From contig NZ_QFGA01000003.1 in the NCBI RefSeq assembly GCF_004369205.1, positions 186,001 to 250,000 on the forward strand: 64,000 nucleotides of DNA. The letters run 5' to 3'. This DNA is from Pelotomaculum schinkii. GTDB taxonomy: Bacteria; Bacillota; Desulfotomaculia; Desulfotomaculales; Pelotomaculaceae. Position numbers and translations under genes: made by a program. The notes under the pieces are model-generated. The model was given only the letters and a program-made list of their open reading frames with translations, did no database searches and had not been told where the DNA came from. Positions 7,112 to 15,999 of the stretch are shown here, one piece after another; the first letter of the stretch is position 1, and every line of letters begins with the position of its first letter.

Positions 7112-9574
7112 TATATCTATCTATGGGGGGTGCAAATAATCGATTTCCCGGCCAAAGGAGTCAAGGACAATTTAATTTTTACGAAAAACTCCGTTTTTGC
7201 TTTGTATCGTTTCGGCAGTGTTTCTTATTGGCACCTGGCCGACGAGGCGAAAAAGCAATATGTCTATGCTTTTCACAACGTATTAAGGAACTTTTCCGGA
7301 CGGGGACAAATCATATACCTCTCGGAGGAACTGAACGTTTCCGCCAACGAGTACGTGGACGGCGTCCCGTTGAGCCCTGCCCCCGAGCTGCGGGAAGAAG
7401 CGCGCCGGCATGTTGATTCCGCCGTTAATTTTCTGGCGTACGCCCGGGCTCAGCGGCGCCGGTCCTACCTTTGCCTTCAACTACCGGTGGCTCAGGCGGA
7501 ATTTTATACACTTCACGACGTGCGGGATCAGTTCCTGGAATGGTTTACCGCCCTGCGCAAGTCGGCCCTGGTAACACAAAAGAGCGTGCAGTCAGCCAAG
7601 GTGGCTGAATCGGAAATGTACAACGCCATCAGTAATGAAATGGAACTGACCAGGGCGGAACTTGAGGATTTTGAGTTTATTGTCAGGCGAGTTGTTGAGC
7701 GTTACGGCCCACTGCCGCGCAATGTGCCGGACAGGAGCGAGGTTTCCCTTTCACCGGGTGTGCTGACGGCTCTTACAGCTGGGGCGTTTTTAGACGCAAA
7801 ACTGCGATATCTCATTTCTGACGTCAATGACAAAAAAATCTACCAGACATTCATAACCTTTGCCGACGTGCCGAGGTACCTGCCGGTCGTGGGGAGGGAA
7901 TGGCTAGCTACAATAGATCGGACTTGTGAATTCCCCGTGGACGCCGTGGTTCACTTCGAGGTCATCCGCCCGGAAGCAGCAAAGAAAAAAGTATCCGCGA
8001 AAAAAGGCATGCTCAAAGAGCAGCTTGAAGAACACCTCGCCGGCCAGGGTGAGGCCCCCCGGGCGCAGGAGTGGGCGGCCACGGTAGCCGGCGACCTGGA
8101 GGCGAAAATTGATGACGGCATGCCCCTGATTCGATTCGGCGTTGTTCTCGCTGTTGCCGGGCGCGACATTAGAGAGATGCGTTCGTATACCGACGTTATA
8201 TTTCAAAAATTCGGCCATGGCATCAAAGTGTGCACGCCCCCCGGAGACATGCTGAAGTGCTTATACATGTTTTTCCCCGGGGCGGAGTTTCACAAGTCTC
8301 TGCCGGGAATACACGCCGATCCGGGGTACGTTGCCTCTTCCGTACCCATGGCGGGGACGGAGGTGGGAGATGAAAAAGGACTTTTGCTTGGTTTTTCCAA
8401 CAACTCTCCCGTACTATTCATGCCCGGGCTTGCGATGCAGAAAGGCTCCGGCGCGGTGGCCATAACAGGCACCCAGGGTGGCGGGAAGTCGATGCTCGGC
8501 AAGACCATCCTTCACTACTGCATGCTTTGCGGCGCCATAGGCTTCGGAGTTGACCCGAAAGACGAATTGAAGGCGTTTAAGGATCTACCTTTCTCCATGA
8601 AAAAGGTAGATTTTTCGCCCGGCGGCTCATTTCGCTTAAACCCCTTTACTTTCAGCCCCGACCCGCGGCGGGCCGAGACCATTGCGAAAGATTTTCTGGG
8701 CATCCTCCTGGAAGCGCACAAGGATGACATGGCGGCTCGCCGCCTGATCATCAGCCATGCCGTACAAAAAGTGATGAGTGGGGACAGGCGAGACATGTAT
8801 GTGTTTTTGGAGTGCCTGGACGAGATGGCTGGAAAAATTCCCGGCGGCTCCATGGAAGAGGAGGAAATCAAAGAAGCGCGCGTGTGTTCACGCCTCGCCC
8901 GGCTTATTGAGTCAAGCGCGCTGGGCCAAATGATCTTTGGCCGGGACGTAAGCGGCTCGCGTTTGGAAACCAGGGAGCAGTTGACCATTTTCAACCTCAA
9001 AGAACTGCCCCTGCCGAAAGTAAACGATACTCCGACAATATACGATCATGTAACGGATTCGGAGAAAATCGCGGTCGCCCTTCTTTTTCTGGTGGCCTCC
9101 GCTGCCAGGGAGGCGATGTTTCGAGTTAGTATAGAGGCTCTTAAAGTACTGTACCTGGACGAGGTGTACCATTTGCTTCGCGTACCGGCCGGCTACAGGC
9201 TGGTAATGGATATACTCAGGATGTGCAGGTCGTTAAACATAATACCCATCCTCATGACCCAGAACCCGTCCGATCTTGACGAAAGCATACGGAACAACCT
9301 CGGTTACGCTTTTGCCTTTCGTATGAAGGCCCGCGATGAAGCAGCAAACGCGAGAAAACTGCTGGGGCTTCCCGCCCTGGAGAACGAGGCCCTGGAGAAC
9401 GAGAAAGAGATGGATGCCTTTTTTGAGGAAATGAATTCTCTCCCGGAGGGCCATTGCTTTATGCGGGACATGAAAAACAGGGTGGCTGAAGTGGAGATCA
9501 CTCCCCAGCCCGGTTATTTGCTGGATATATTCGACACCAGGCCAGGCAAAGGGGTGTTTGCCGAATGCGTTTGA
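7103..9574 (+). CDS. VirB4-like conjugation ATPase
   Basis: An approximately 820-residue protein with an N-terminal TcpF/VirB4-like region and a C-terminal HerA/FtsK-type ATPase domain. Visible motifs are Walker A GTQGGGKSMLGK (around residue 455), Walker B LKVLYLDEVYHLL (around 685) and the MTQNPSD motif (around 715). It would power the conjugation channel from the cytoplasmic face. The start is uncertain: TTG 7103 sits in a hairpin, while GTG 7130 and ATA 7136 follow a gggggg tract, and residues after 7136 (IDFPAKGVKDN) look like the natural N-terminus. The 3' end overlaps the next gene by ten bases. Confidence 0.9.
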   Translation: MLSYIYLWGVQIIDFPAKGVKDNLIFTKNSVFALYRFGSVSYWHLADEAKKQYVYAFHNVLRNFSGRGQIIYLSEELNVSANEYVDGVPLSPAPELREEARRHVDSAVNFLAYARAQRRRSYLCLQLPVAQAEFYTLHDVRDQFLEWFTALRKSALVTQKSVQSAKVAESEMYNAISNEMELTRAELEDFEFIVRRVVERYGPLPRNVPDRSEVSLSPGVLTALTAGAFLDAKLRYLISDVNDKKIYQTFITFADVPRYLPVVGREWLATIDRTCEFPVDAVVHFEVIRPEAAKKKVSAKKGMLKEQLEEHLAGQGEAPRAQEWAATVAGDLEAKIDDGMPLIRFGVVLAVAGRDIREMRSYTDVIFQKFGHGIKVCTPPGDMLKCLYMFFPGAEFHKSLPGIHADPGYVASSVPMAGTEVGDEKGLLLGFSNNSPVLFMPGLAMQKGSGAVAITGTQGGGKSMLGKTILHYCMLCGAIGFGVDPKDELKAFKDLPFSMKKVDFSPGGSFRLNPFTFSPDPRRAETIAKDFLGILLEAHKDDMAARRLIISHAVQKVMSGDRRDMYVFLECLDEMAGKIPGGSMEEEEIKEARVCSRLARLIESSALGQMIFGRDVSGSRLETREQLTIFNLKELPLPKVNDTPTIYDHVTDSEKIAVALLFLVASAAREAMFRVSIEALKVLYLDEVYHLLRVPAGYRLVMDILRMCRSLNIIPILMTQNPSDLDESIRNNLGYAFAFRMKARDEAANARKLLGLPALENEALENEKEMDAFFEEMNSLPEGHCFMRDMKNRVAEVEITPQPGYLLDIFDTRPGKGVFAECV

Positions 9575-11016
9575 CAGGGAGAAAAGAATTGCAAACCCTT
9601 ATTTCCTTACTATTGGTTCTGGTCGCTTTACTTACGGCTCCGGAACCGGCCTTTTGCGAGTCAGTGGGCCCGCCAACCCAGGACGATTTATCAACCCCCG
9701 TGGGGGTTGTTTTTTTTGACTTAAATGGAAGCGCCGCAGCCGAACGAAATGAACAGATTCAAAACCAGGAGATGCCCCTCGAAAATGCCCCATACATAAG
9801 TAAGGATGATCTCCTTGCAAATGTAACCGAACCTTCCTGGCTGAACGTTCCGATGTCAAGGCTTCGTTTCGATACGGCTGAGGATCACGGGGTAGGGGTG
9901 TTTGCCAGGGTGACCGGCAAAAATGTCGGCGGCGTGCTCGCCTCGTTTGCCGACGGCCTCTTCCAGTTATCCAGTATGTCCGTCAACTGGGGTATCGAGA
10001 TTATTTACCTGGCTTTTAGAACGAACTGGATTGCAGCCTTTGCATCCCAGGTGACTGCCCCAACGCTTGCCTTATGGCAAAGCCTTTTCGGCTTGGGAAT
10101 GGGCAATAGCTCTCTCTTCGGACTGTGCATGATGGTGCTGTTCGGTTACCTCCTGTATTACCTTGCCCGCATGCAGCTCATGCAGATTGTGAAGACAACC
10201 GGCGTAACCATCCTGATCCTGGTGCTTGCGTTCGTGTATTTTGCAAACGCCGGTAGAGTCCTTCTGTCCGTATCGAACACGGCCGATGCCCTGAGCGGTT
10301 TCGTCCTGTCGGCTGTCGGCGGCGCCTTTTCCAGCCAACCGGACCAGACGGGCCAGAGCGGTTTTGACTCCATGCTCCAGAGTTTCGGCAATTCAATGTG
10401 GTGCGGGCTGGTGGCCAATACCTGGGCTGCTCTGGAATTCGGGACGACCAAACCGCAAGACCTCATACTGACTGACGCGGAATACCAGCGGATGCAATCC
10501 AACAGTACAATATCCGAAAACAGTTTCGACCCGAACAGCAGCCCTCCTAAGCAGATAAACCCTTTTACCGCCGGCTGGATCAAGCCGGGGTCCAGGATTG
10601 ATCAGATTGTGCTTTCGTATTCTGTTAACAACGTGGCCAGGGGTGAGATCGTTAATGTCCTGGCGGATCAGAGTGTTGACCACGGCAGGCACGCTATCGC
10701 CAGGGAAAATTTACTTCCTTACAACAAAATTAAATGTATCGTTTTCTCCTTTCTGTTTTGGTTGCCCGCCACAGCGTTTTTAATTTTCAGCGTGGTCATC
10801 GGGGGCTCGATGATCTTGGCGCAATTTACTTTACTGGGCTTGGCGCTCTTATTGCCGATAATCTTTTTGGTTGCTCTGGTTCCCGAGGTTGGATGGAATT
10901 TCGGCTACAAGGCAGTGAGGATGGCAGTCGCGGCACTCAGTACGAAAATTGTGTACGGTATTTTTCTTTCGGTGATTGTGCTGATAATAAACTTTGTTTT
11001 CTGGTTAACCAGCTAA
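9565..11016 (+). CDS. VirB6/TrbL-like polytopic membrane protein
   Basis: 483 residues. A cleavable-looking signal peptide ends near PAFC-E, followed by a hydrophilic extracytoplasmic stretch. Five or more hydrophobic helices come next (around residues 175, 215, 390, 410 and 440-480). Size, topology and position after the VirB4-like gene match the VirB6/TrbL/TcpH-type channel core. The ATG overlaps the end of the ATPase gene. A strong terminator-like hairpin lies inside the coding sequence about 43 codons from the start. Confidence 0.75.
   Translation: MRLTGRKELQTLISLLLVLVALLTAPEPAFCESVGPPTQDDLSTPVGVVFFDLNGSAAAERNEQIQNQEMPLENAPYISKDDLLANVTEPSWLNVPMSRLRFDTAEDHGVGVFARVTGKNVGGVLASFADGLFQLSSMSVNWGIEIIYLAFRTNWIAAFASQVTAPTLALWQSLFGLGMGNSSLFGLCMMVLFGYLLYYLARMQLMQIVKTTGVTILILVLAFVYFANAGRVLLSVSNTADALSGFVLSAVGGAFSSQPDQTGQSGFDSMLQSFGNSMWCGLVANTWAALEFGTTKPQDLILTDAEYQRMQSNSTISENSFDPNSSPPKQINPFTAGWIKPGSRIDQIVLSYSVNNVARGEIVNVLADQSVDHGRHAIARENLLPYNKIKCIVFSFLFWLPATAFLIFSVVIGGSMILAQFTLLGLALLLPIIFLVALVPEVGWNFGYKAVRMAVAALSTKIVYGIFLSVIVLIINFVFWLTS
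9692..9717 (+). terminator. Intragenic intrinsic-terminator-like hairpin in virB6-like gene
   Basis: caaccccc, gt, gggggttg is a perfect palindrome immediately followed by eight T residues, the textbook layout of an intrinsic terminator on the plus strand. It encodes Thr-Pro-Val-Gly-Val-Val-Phe-Phe in the reading frame. Translating ribosomes would be expected to mask it, so termination would occur mainly when translation of the gene fails. Confidence 0.7.
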
Positions 11017-11032
11017 AGCGGGGAGATGCGGC

Positions 11033-12328
11033 ATGCTTATTTTCACATATTTCATTCTAATAGGCGTATTTGTAGGGGCTCTAATACTACGAAAAAAACT
11101 AATGGATGCAACCGTTGGTGCCATACACAAGGGAGCGTTGACGTTAAACAACCGGGTGGAGGAGTGGGGCAACAAGCAGATTGCGGAGAATCCCTCCAGT
11201 CCAATGGCGCAGTGGCGTTATGGAAAACTGTGGAAAAGAGCGGAGGCACGTAGGGAGATATACCAGAAACTGCGTGAAGAGAAATACGGACAGAAAAAGG
11301 ACGGCAGTAGGCAAGAAAAAGGCGCCTTTGGGGACGCCGGCGCCCCACTTCCGGATAACGGGAAGCCGGATAACGGGAAGAATGTTGGTACGACCGGGAA
11401 TCCTCTGGAAGATTCCACTAGTCAGACAAAACACACCGGAGGCCGAGAACCCAAAGCTCCCACAAAAGACCCGGAAGAGAAGAAATCACCGGGAGAGGAG
11501 CCCACTACTGAAACTGAAACTGAAACTATTCAAACTCCCGTTGAGGGCTTGGAGCAAATGCCGGAAAAGGCCAGGGAGTCTTTTGGCTGGCGGTCTGCTC
11601 CGGATGGGCAAAGAGGCGGCCAGGACGAAGATGTTTTGGAGGTATTCGGGCCCTGGGACAAGATCCCGCAGGATGCCAGAAAGCCGGTCAATTACAGCGT
11701 GGTAACGGAAGAAGGCAGAAAACAGAAAGTGTACGGGTCGTGGGAAGAAACTCCTCATGGGCCTGTTTTAAGGGAGAACTACTGGTCTTTAGAAAGGACC
11801 CCACGCGCATACCAGATAATGAGGGATAACGCAGGCAATGTGTTTGCACGCAAGGTTGGTGTTGACAACGCAGCGCAAAAACAGCAGCAGGCGGGGCAAC
11901 AAACTGCACCGCAAGCTTCGCAGAATATTCGCCCGGAGGGTTACTCAGCGCCGGAATCACCGCCAGTTCCGCAGCCGAGTGCAAACCAGGCGGCCACGGC
12001 AACCCGCCGGAGGATTCCGTTAAGAATGGCTCAGGCACCGGGTAGGCCTGCCAGCGGCGACTTTCGGAATAGTCCTGCTGATACAGCTCGGGGTACGAGG
12101 GCAAAATCGCATCCAACCCAGAGGAGGGAACGTGGGCCGGTGGACTTTGGCGCCAGGTACTCTCCCGGCACCCATCCGCCAGAAGATACCGATGAAAAGA
12201 CTATACGTCAACCCGAGTTCGCGAAGGAAGAAAAAACGGACGTCCGAACAGCAGACCCATATATTCGCGCGAGAGAAGAAACAGCCGACCCGGATAGGCA
12301 CAATAGTGATGAAAGAAAACGACACTAA
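11033..12328 (+). CDS. Single-span membrane protein with long disordered tail
   Basis: 431 residues. One N-terminal transmembrane helix (residues 2-20) is followed by a basic helical segment (about 30-85), then some 300 residues rich in Pro, Glu, Thr, Lys and Gln without a globular domain I recognise. A TETETET stretch reflects an actgaa microsatellite near 11507. Its place between the VirB6-like protein and the cell-wall hydrolase suggests a structural or anchoring role in the transfer apparatus. The downstream gene starts inside its last 20 bases. Confidence 0.75.
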   Translation: MLIFTYFILIGVFVGALILRKKLMDATVGAIHKGALTLNNRVEEWGNKQIAENPSSPMAQWRYGKLWKRAEARREIYQKLREEKYGQKKDGSRQEKGAFGDAGAPLPDNGKPDNGKNVGTTGNPLEDSTSQTKHTGGREPKAPTKDPEEKKSPGEEPTTETETETIQTPVEGLEQMPEKARESFGWRSAPDGQRGGQDEDVLEVFGPWDKIPQDARKPVNYSVVTEEGRKQKVYGSWEETPHGPVLRENYWSLERTPRAYQIMRDNAGNVFARKVGVDNAAQKQQQAGQQTAPQASQNIRPEGYSAPESPPVPQPSANQAATATRRRIPLRMAQAPGRPASGDFRNSPADTARGTRAKSHPTQRRERGPVDFGARYSPGTHPPEDTDEKTIRQPEFAKEEKTDVRTADPYIRAREETADPDRHNSDERKRH

Positions 12329-13511
12329 CCCGGGGGTGACGGACGTGGAAGTTGAAAAAGCGGCCCGGGTTGCCTTCAGGGGCGCCGACGCGGTAGCGGC
12401 TACTACCGGCATGGCCTCCGGAAGGGTTGGCGCCGCCAAAAAAATTATTGGCGATAAACTGCTTGAGAAAGCTACGGAAACAGCCTTTAAATACAAGGAC
12501 TACTGGTGGGGAGTTTTTATCCCGCCCCTGGTTGGTATGGGGGCATTCTTTTTTTTACTGGTATCTTTGATTCTTTTATTCATGCCTATACAGGAACAGG
12601 GATTTAACGGCGGGAGTCCATCTGTTTACGCTTTAGCCAAAATTCCACCGGAGTACCTACAGATATTCATGGCGGCTCAGAAGAAATATGATGTAGCTTG
12701 GAACGTCCTGGCCGCAATCGCCAGCGTGGAATCCAACTTTCGTCCCGACCCGGGGTTGTCCGTAGTTGGCGCCGTGGGGTTTATGCAGTTTATGCCGACA
12801 ACGTGGTCCGGGAATAGAGACCCTCTGGCCAGGGATGATCCGTCGGCGCCGTCATATGATACCGATCCCAAGCGTATTGCAAGTTACGGGGGCTATGGGG
12901 AAGACGCCGATGGGGACGGCGTGGCCGACCCTTACAACCCCTGGGACGCTGTTTTTGCGGCGGCTCACCTTTTGAAGGCCAACGGATTTCACGAGGATCC
13001 AAGAAAAGCGATCTACGCATATAACCACGCCGAATGGTACGTGGACAAAATATTAGATGTGGCATCCACCTTTACCTCGGAAATGCTTCCGGATGCTACA
13101 GCAAAGGGATTGCCGGTGCCGAAGGACGTATATCTTATCACTTCTCCTTTCGGAAACCGCCCCAATCCGTACGATAACACGAGAACGGAGTTTCACCAGG
13201 GAATAGACATTGGCGCGCCTCTGGGCACGCAGGTCCTTGCGGTGAATGACGGTACGGTGCTCTCATCAGGGTGGAACGACGGTTTTGGACTGGAAATTGT
13301 GATTGATCACGGCAGCTATAAGACGCAGTACGCTCATTTGGAATTCAGCTGCGTACAGCCGGGGGACAAGGTGGTGGCCGGTGACGTTATAGGAGCTGTA
13401 GGAAGCTCCGGCCGCAGCACCGGACCCCATTTGCATTTCGGTGTCAATGTAAACGGAACCTGGAGCGATCCGGAAGTGTTCCTGGGAGCAAGGGAGGAGG
13501 CAGGTAAATAA
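12309..13511 (+). CDS. Conjugation-associated lytic transglycosylase / M23 endopeptidase
   Basis: The protein has a cytoplasmic N-terminus, one membrane helix (near residues 70-95), an SLT-type transglycosylase domain with catalytic Glu in ASVESNF and the GAVGFMQFMPTTW motif, and a C-terminal M23 peptidase domain. The peptidase domain keeps the zinc ligands HQGIDIG and HLHFG. It would open the cell wall for the conjugation channel, like VirB1 or CwlT. ATG 12309 is chosen because longer frames run through the previous gene; no strong SD is seen, so coupling to the upstream gene is likely. The SLT plus M23 pair replaces the SLT plus NlpC/P60 pair of CwlT. Confidence 0.9.
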   Translation: MKENDTNPGVTDVEVEKAARVAFRGADAVAATTGMASGRVGAAKKIIGDKLLEKATETAFKYKDYWWGVFIPPLVGMGAFFFLLVSLILLFMPIQEQGFNGGSPSVYALAKIPPEYLQIFMAAQKKYDVAWNVLAAIASVESNFRPDPGLSVVGAVGFMQFMPTTWSGNRDPLARDDPSAPSYDTDPKRIASYGGYGEDADGDGVADPYNPWDAVFAAAHLLKANGFHEDPRKAIYAYNHAEWYVDKILDVASTFTSEMLPDATAKGLPVPKDVYLITSPFGNRPNPYDNTRTEFHQGIDIGAPLGTQVLAVNDGTVLSSGWNDGFGLEIVIDHGSYKTQYAHLEFSCVQPGDKVVAGDVIGAVGSSGRSTGPHLHFGVNVNGTWSDPEVFLGAREEAGK

Positions 13512-14909
13512 TTGTTGTTCTTCAGCAATAACGCCCAAAAGCTTCATACACTTGGTTTTAGAACAACGGAAAACTCGGGGGAGGCAGATGCTGCCGCCTT
13601 TTTCGGTAAAGATTCTTATGAAGAGGCAGTAGCCATAGCGTCAGAAAAAAAAATATGCTTTATCATGGACGCCGAAAGTGAGTTGGGCTTTTTCAATGTT
13701 GCCCGCCTTGCTTTTTTAGGCATTATCGTTTTGAGAGATATAGCAGCGTTAAAGGCGGTGGTGGAATTCATCGGTGAGAAACAAGCCGTTGATGCTCCCG
13801 GGAACGAAAAAAATGGTCATGAAGAACAGTCAGATATTGTGGCCGCACTTTTTAAAACTACTGGGAATGGGGAAGAGCCTTGCCCATCCGCCCATACTCA
13901 GCCCGGCGAGCTGGGACAGGTACCTGGTGAGTTGGCCAAAGAAATAGATGAGCTTCCCGAAGTCGAAACGTTGGAGAAACCGCCGGAGTTGCCGAAACCC
14001 GGCATGACAGACGTGGTGGAATGCCCGCAAGGTAAAACTGACGAAAAAAAGGTTCTTAACTCCCCACCACATCCAGTTGCAGGACCTAAACGTTTGGATG
14101 TAACCGCTAGTCCCAATGTTGTTTTCAACAACATCCTTGCGTCTTATTCTCCCAGCACCAGCGTTGGTAAAACTTTTCTTGCGGTTAATGCGGCTGCGTG
14201 GTTGGCGGGGCGAGGAGTAAAAGTTGCTCTGATTGACCTGGACCCCGATAAGGCCGATCTATGGCATACCTCATACATGGATACATATGGCCCGCCCAGG
14301 GTGACGGTTTCAAATTGGGCGGATGTTGTGGGTGACCCGGTTCAGCATGTTTCTCAGCACCCCAATTTACCCAACCTTTTTGTCCTGCCGGGAACGACGT
14401 TGGTTGGAGGCCCGTTGCCGGATGCCGCGGTTGTGGAGAAAATATTGCGCGTTTTGGCCAGTCGTTTCGACGTGGTAGTCGCCGATTTAAACGCGTTGCT
14501 CCGGCTTACCCATATTGTCGCGGCGCTGCGGATGGCCGGAAAGATCTTTCTGCTTTCGGATTTGAGTGAAAAAAGCGTGTCGCAGACCAGCATGATATTT
14601 TCGCAGGCTTCCGAATTAGCCGGGCGTGACAGGATGTCCATGGTCGTCAACATGGTTAAACGGGGACAGTTGTATAGGCCTCGGGATATTGCCAAGATAT
14701 TCGGGTTTGCGGAATTCTCTGAAATTCCGGATGACCCGAAAACGGTCATGTCCTGTTTAAAATCCCGGCGCTTCCCGGTAAACACAGTTTCACCCGTCGG
14801 GAACGCCTTGACAAAGTGTTTCGAAAAAGAGTTGTCCGGGTTCGCGGAGACGCCTGGTGAATTGAAGCCTTCCAGGTGGAAGGGCTTGGCCGGGTTAAGA
14901 CGCAGGTGA
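13512..14909 (+). CDS. TadZ/MinD-like protein, type A (signature lysine missing)
   Basis: 465 residues with a TTG start right after the hydrolase gene. It has an N-terminal receiver-like domain (about 1-95), an acidic Pro-rich linker (about 95-195) and a C-terminal SIMIBI/MinD-like domain. The P-loop reads SPSTSVGKT. The P-loop GKT is kept, but the first lysine of the deviant Walker A (KGGxGKT), which reaches across the dimer, is Ser. It is a paralogue of the 32602-33837 gene: both have SYSPxTxVGKTF followed by NxAAWLA and later the same GPPR(R/V)T(L/V)xxW pattern. The likely role is polar positioning or assembly of the Tad machine. Confidence 0.8.
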   Translation: MLFFSNNAQKLHTLGFRTTENSGEADAAAFFGKDSYEEAVAIASEKKICFIMDAESELGFFNVARLAFLGIIVLRDIAALKAVVEFIGEKQAVDAPGNEKNGHEEQSDIVAALFKTTGNGEEPCPSAHTQPGELGQVPGELAKEIDELPEVETLEKPPELPKPGMTDVVECPQGKTDEKKVLNSPPHPVAGPKRLDVTASPNVVFNNILASYSPSTSVGKTFLAVNAAAWLAGRGVKVALIDLDPDKADLWHTSYMDTYGPPRVTVSNWADVVGDPVQHVSQHPNLPNLFVLPGTTLVGGPLPDAAVVEKILRVLASRFDVVVADLNALLRLTHIVAALRMAGKIFLLSDLSEKSVSQTSMIFSQASELAGRDRMSMVVNMVKRGQLYRPRDIAKIFGFAEFSEIPDDPKTVMSCLKSRRFPVNTVSPVGNALTKCFEKELSGFAETPGELKPSRWKGLAGLRRR

Positions 14910-14936
14910 ATAAAGTATAAAAAGGAGCGTTAAGAG

Positions 14937-15326
14937 TTGTTTATTCTTCCACCTGTCATCATCATTCGAGTATGTGGTTTTGTTGCGGGGATAGTGATGT
15001 TTAAAGAGTTGCTTGTGATCTGCAACAAGCCTGATAACAAGACATTTGAGTATTTATATAAAGCCGGAAAGTGGGTGTTTTACCTCATGGTCTTTTACAT
15101 GTCTGCAACTGGGTATTATCTTCTGGTTCCGGAACTGCAGGACAGCCCCATACCAGTCTCAGCGGTGGCTGTCTTAATGCCAGGTTTATTCTTGGGAATA
15201 TCCTCGCTCGTTTTGCACTATGTATTGCAGTTTTCAAGAAGAATGATAGTAATTACCTCAATATTAACTACCTCATTAGCGCCTGGGATGTTAATTCTTG
15301 GGGCTTATTATTATTCACTTCAGTAA
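14937..15326 (+). CDS. Four-helix small membrane protein
   Basis: 129 residues, almost entirely hydrophobic, with about four transmembrane helices and a short basic loop in the second half. TTG start behind aaaaaggagcg. There is no family I recognise. It lies between two TadZ-like genes and its 3' end overlaps the frame of the next one, so it is probably part of the Tad-like operon. Confidence 0.65.
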   Translation: MFILPPVIIIRVCGFVAGIVMFKELLVICNKPDNKTFEYLYKAGKWVFYLMVFYMSATGYYLLVPELQDSPIPVSAVAVLMPGLFLGISSLVLHYVLQFSRRMIVITSILTTSLAPGMLILGAYYYSLQ

Positions 15327-15357
15327 CGTGACTTTAAGGTCGGAAAGGAGCGATTTT

Positions 15358-15999
15358 CTGCAAGTGGGAATTATAGAAATTCTTAATAAAGCAGGACGTG
15401 CTTGCTTATTTTTCGGCATTAAAGGAGGAGTGGGAACGTCCGCGGTTATTGCGACCGTTACAGGGATTTTGGTGGAGCATGGTGCGGTGCATTTTGAATT
15501 GTCCCTTGAGCCTGACGCCTGGTGTTATTACGGTAAATCAACCGGGGAGGCTGAAGGTTCAGGTAAATATTATTCACTGAAAAGTAGAGTTCCTGGTGAG
15601 GTGCCTGTTCTTCTGATCGATGTTGGTACCGATGCTCCTTTAGAAGAGGTTTCGCTTGCGTTTTCGTTTTCGGATTGCGTTGTGATGGTTATCGACCGTT
15701 CGGAAATATCTTTTAACCTGGCCAGAAAATATTTGGAGGCGGGAGTCGTCCCGGACGTCCTGGTGGTATGCCGGACTTTTCCTGGGTTGGGAAACGGCGC
15801 GGAGGTATGTCAGGGTGAATTCGGGAGGTATGGAATCGGCACTATCATTGGAGTTCCCGGCTCGGTGGACGAAGAGCGCGCCGTTATTTCTGCCCAGCGT
15901 CGGGGTGTTTCGCCCTGCGGCCAGAGCGTGGAATTGGATGCTGCGGCCGGAGAAATCGCGGCGGCGATATTGCAAAAAATGGAGGTGCGGTCATGCTGA
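15358..15999 (+). CDS. TadZ/MinD-like protein, type B (P-loop lysine missing)
   Basis: A short MinD-like domain without an N-terminal receiver. Its nucleotide-binding loop reads KGGVGTSAV: the signature lysine is kept, but the P-loop lysine is replaced by Thr (GTS instead of GKT), so classical ATP hydrolysis is doubtful. It is paralogous to the 33837-34949 product, sharing WCYYGK/YCYYGR, VMVIDRSEISF/VMVTDRSEIAF and GSVDEERA/GSLDEEKA. The start is probably CTG 15358 (SD aaaggag, seven bases) or GTG 15364; TTG 15298 lacks an SD. Its 3' end overlaps the TadA-like gene. Confidence 0.8.
   Translation: MQVGIIEILNKAGRACLFFGIKGGVGTSAVIATVTGILVEHGAVHFELSLEPDAWCYYGKSTGEAEGSGKYYSLKSRVPGEVPVLLIDVGTDAPLEEVSLAFSFSDCVVMVIDRSEISFNLARKYLEAGVVPDVLVVCRTFPGLGNGAEVCQGEFGRYGIGTIIGVPGSVDEERAVISAQRRGVSPCGQSVELDAAAGEIAAAILQKMEVRSC

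Noticed and set aside
6892-7416. Alternative 174-codon plus-strand frame over the TcpE/VirB4 junction
   Set aside because: It overlaps two recognised genes in another frame and shows no motif.
15298-15357. Longer N-terminus of the type B TadZ protein from TTG 15298
   Set aside because: It lies in the end of the previous membrane-protein gene and upstream of the aaaggag SD.
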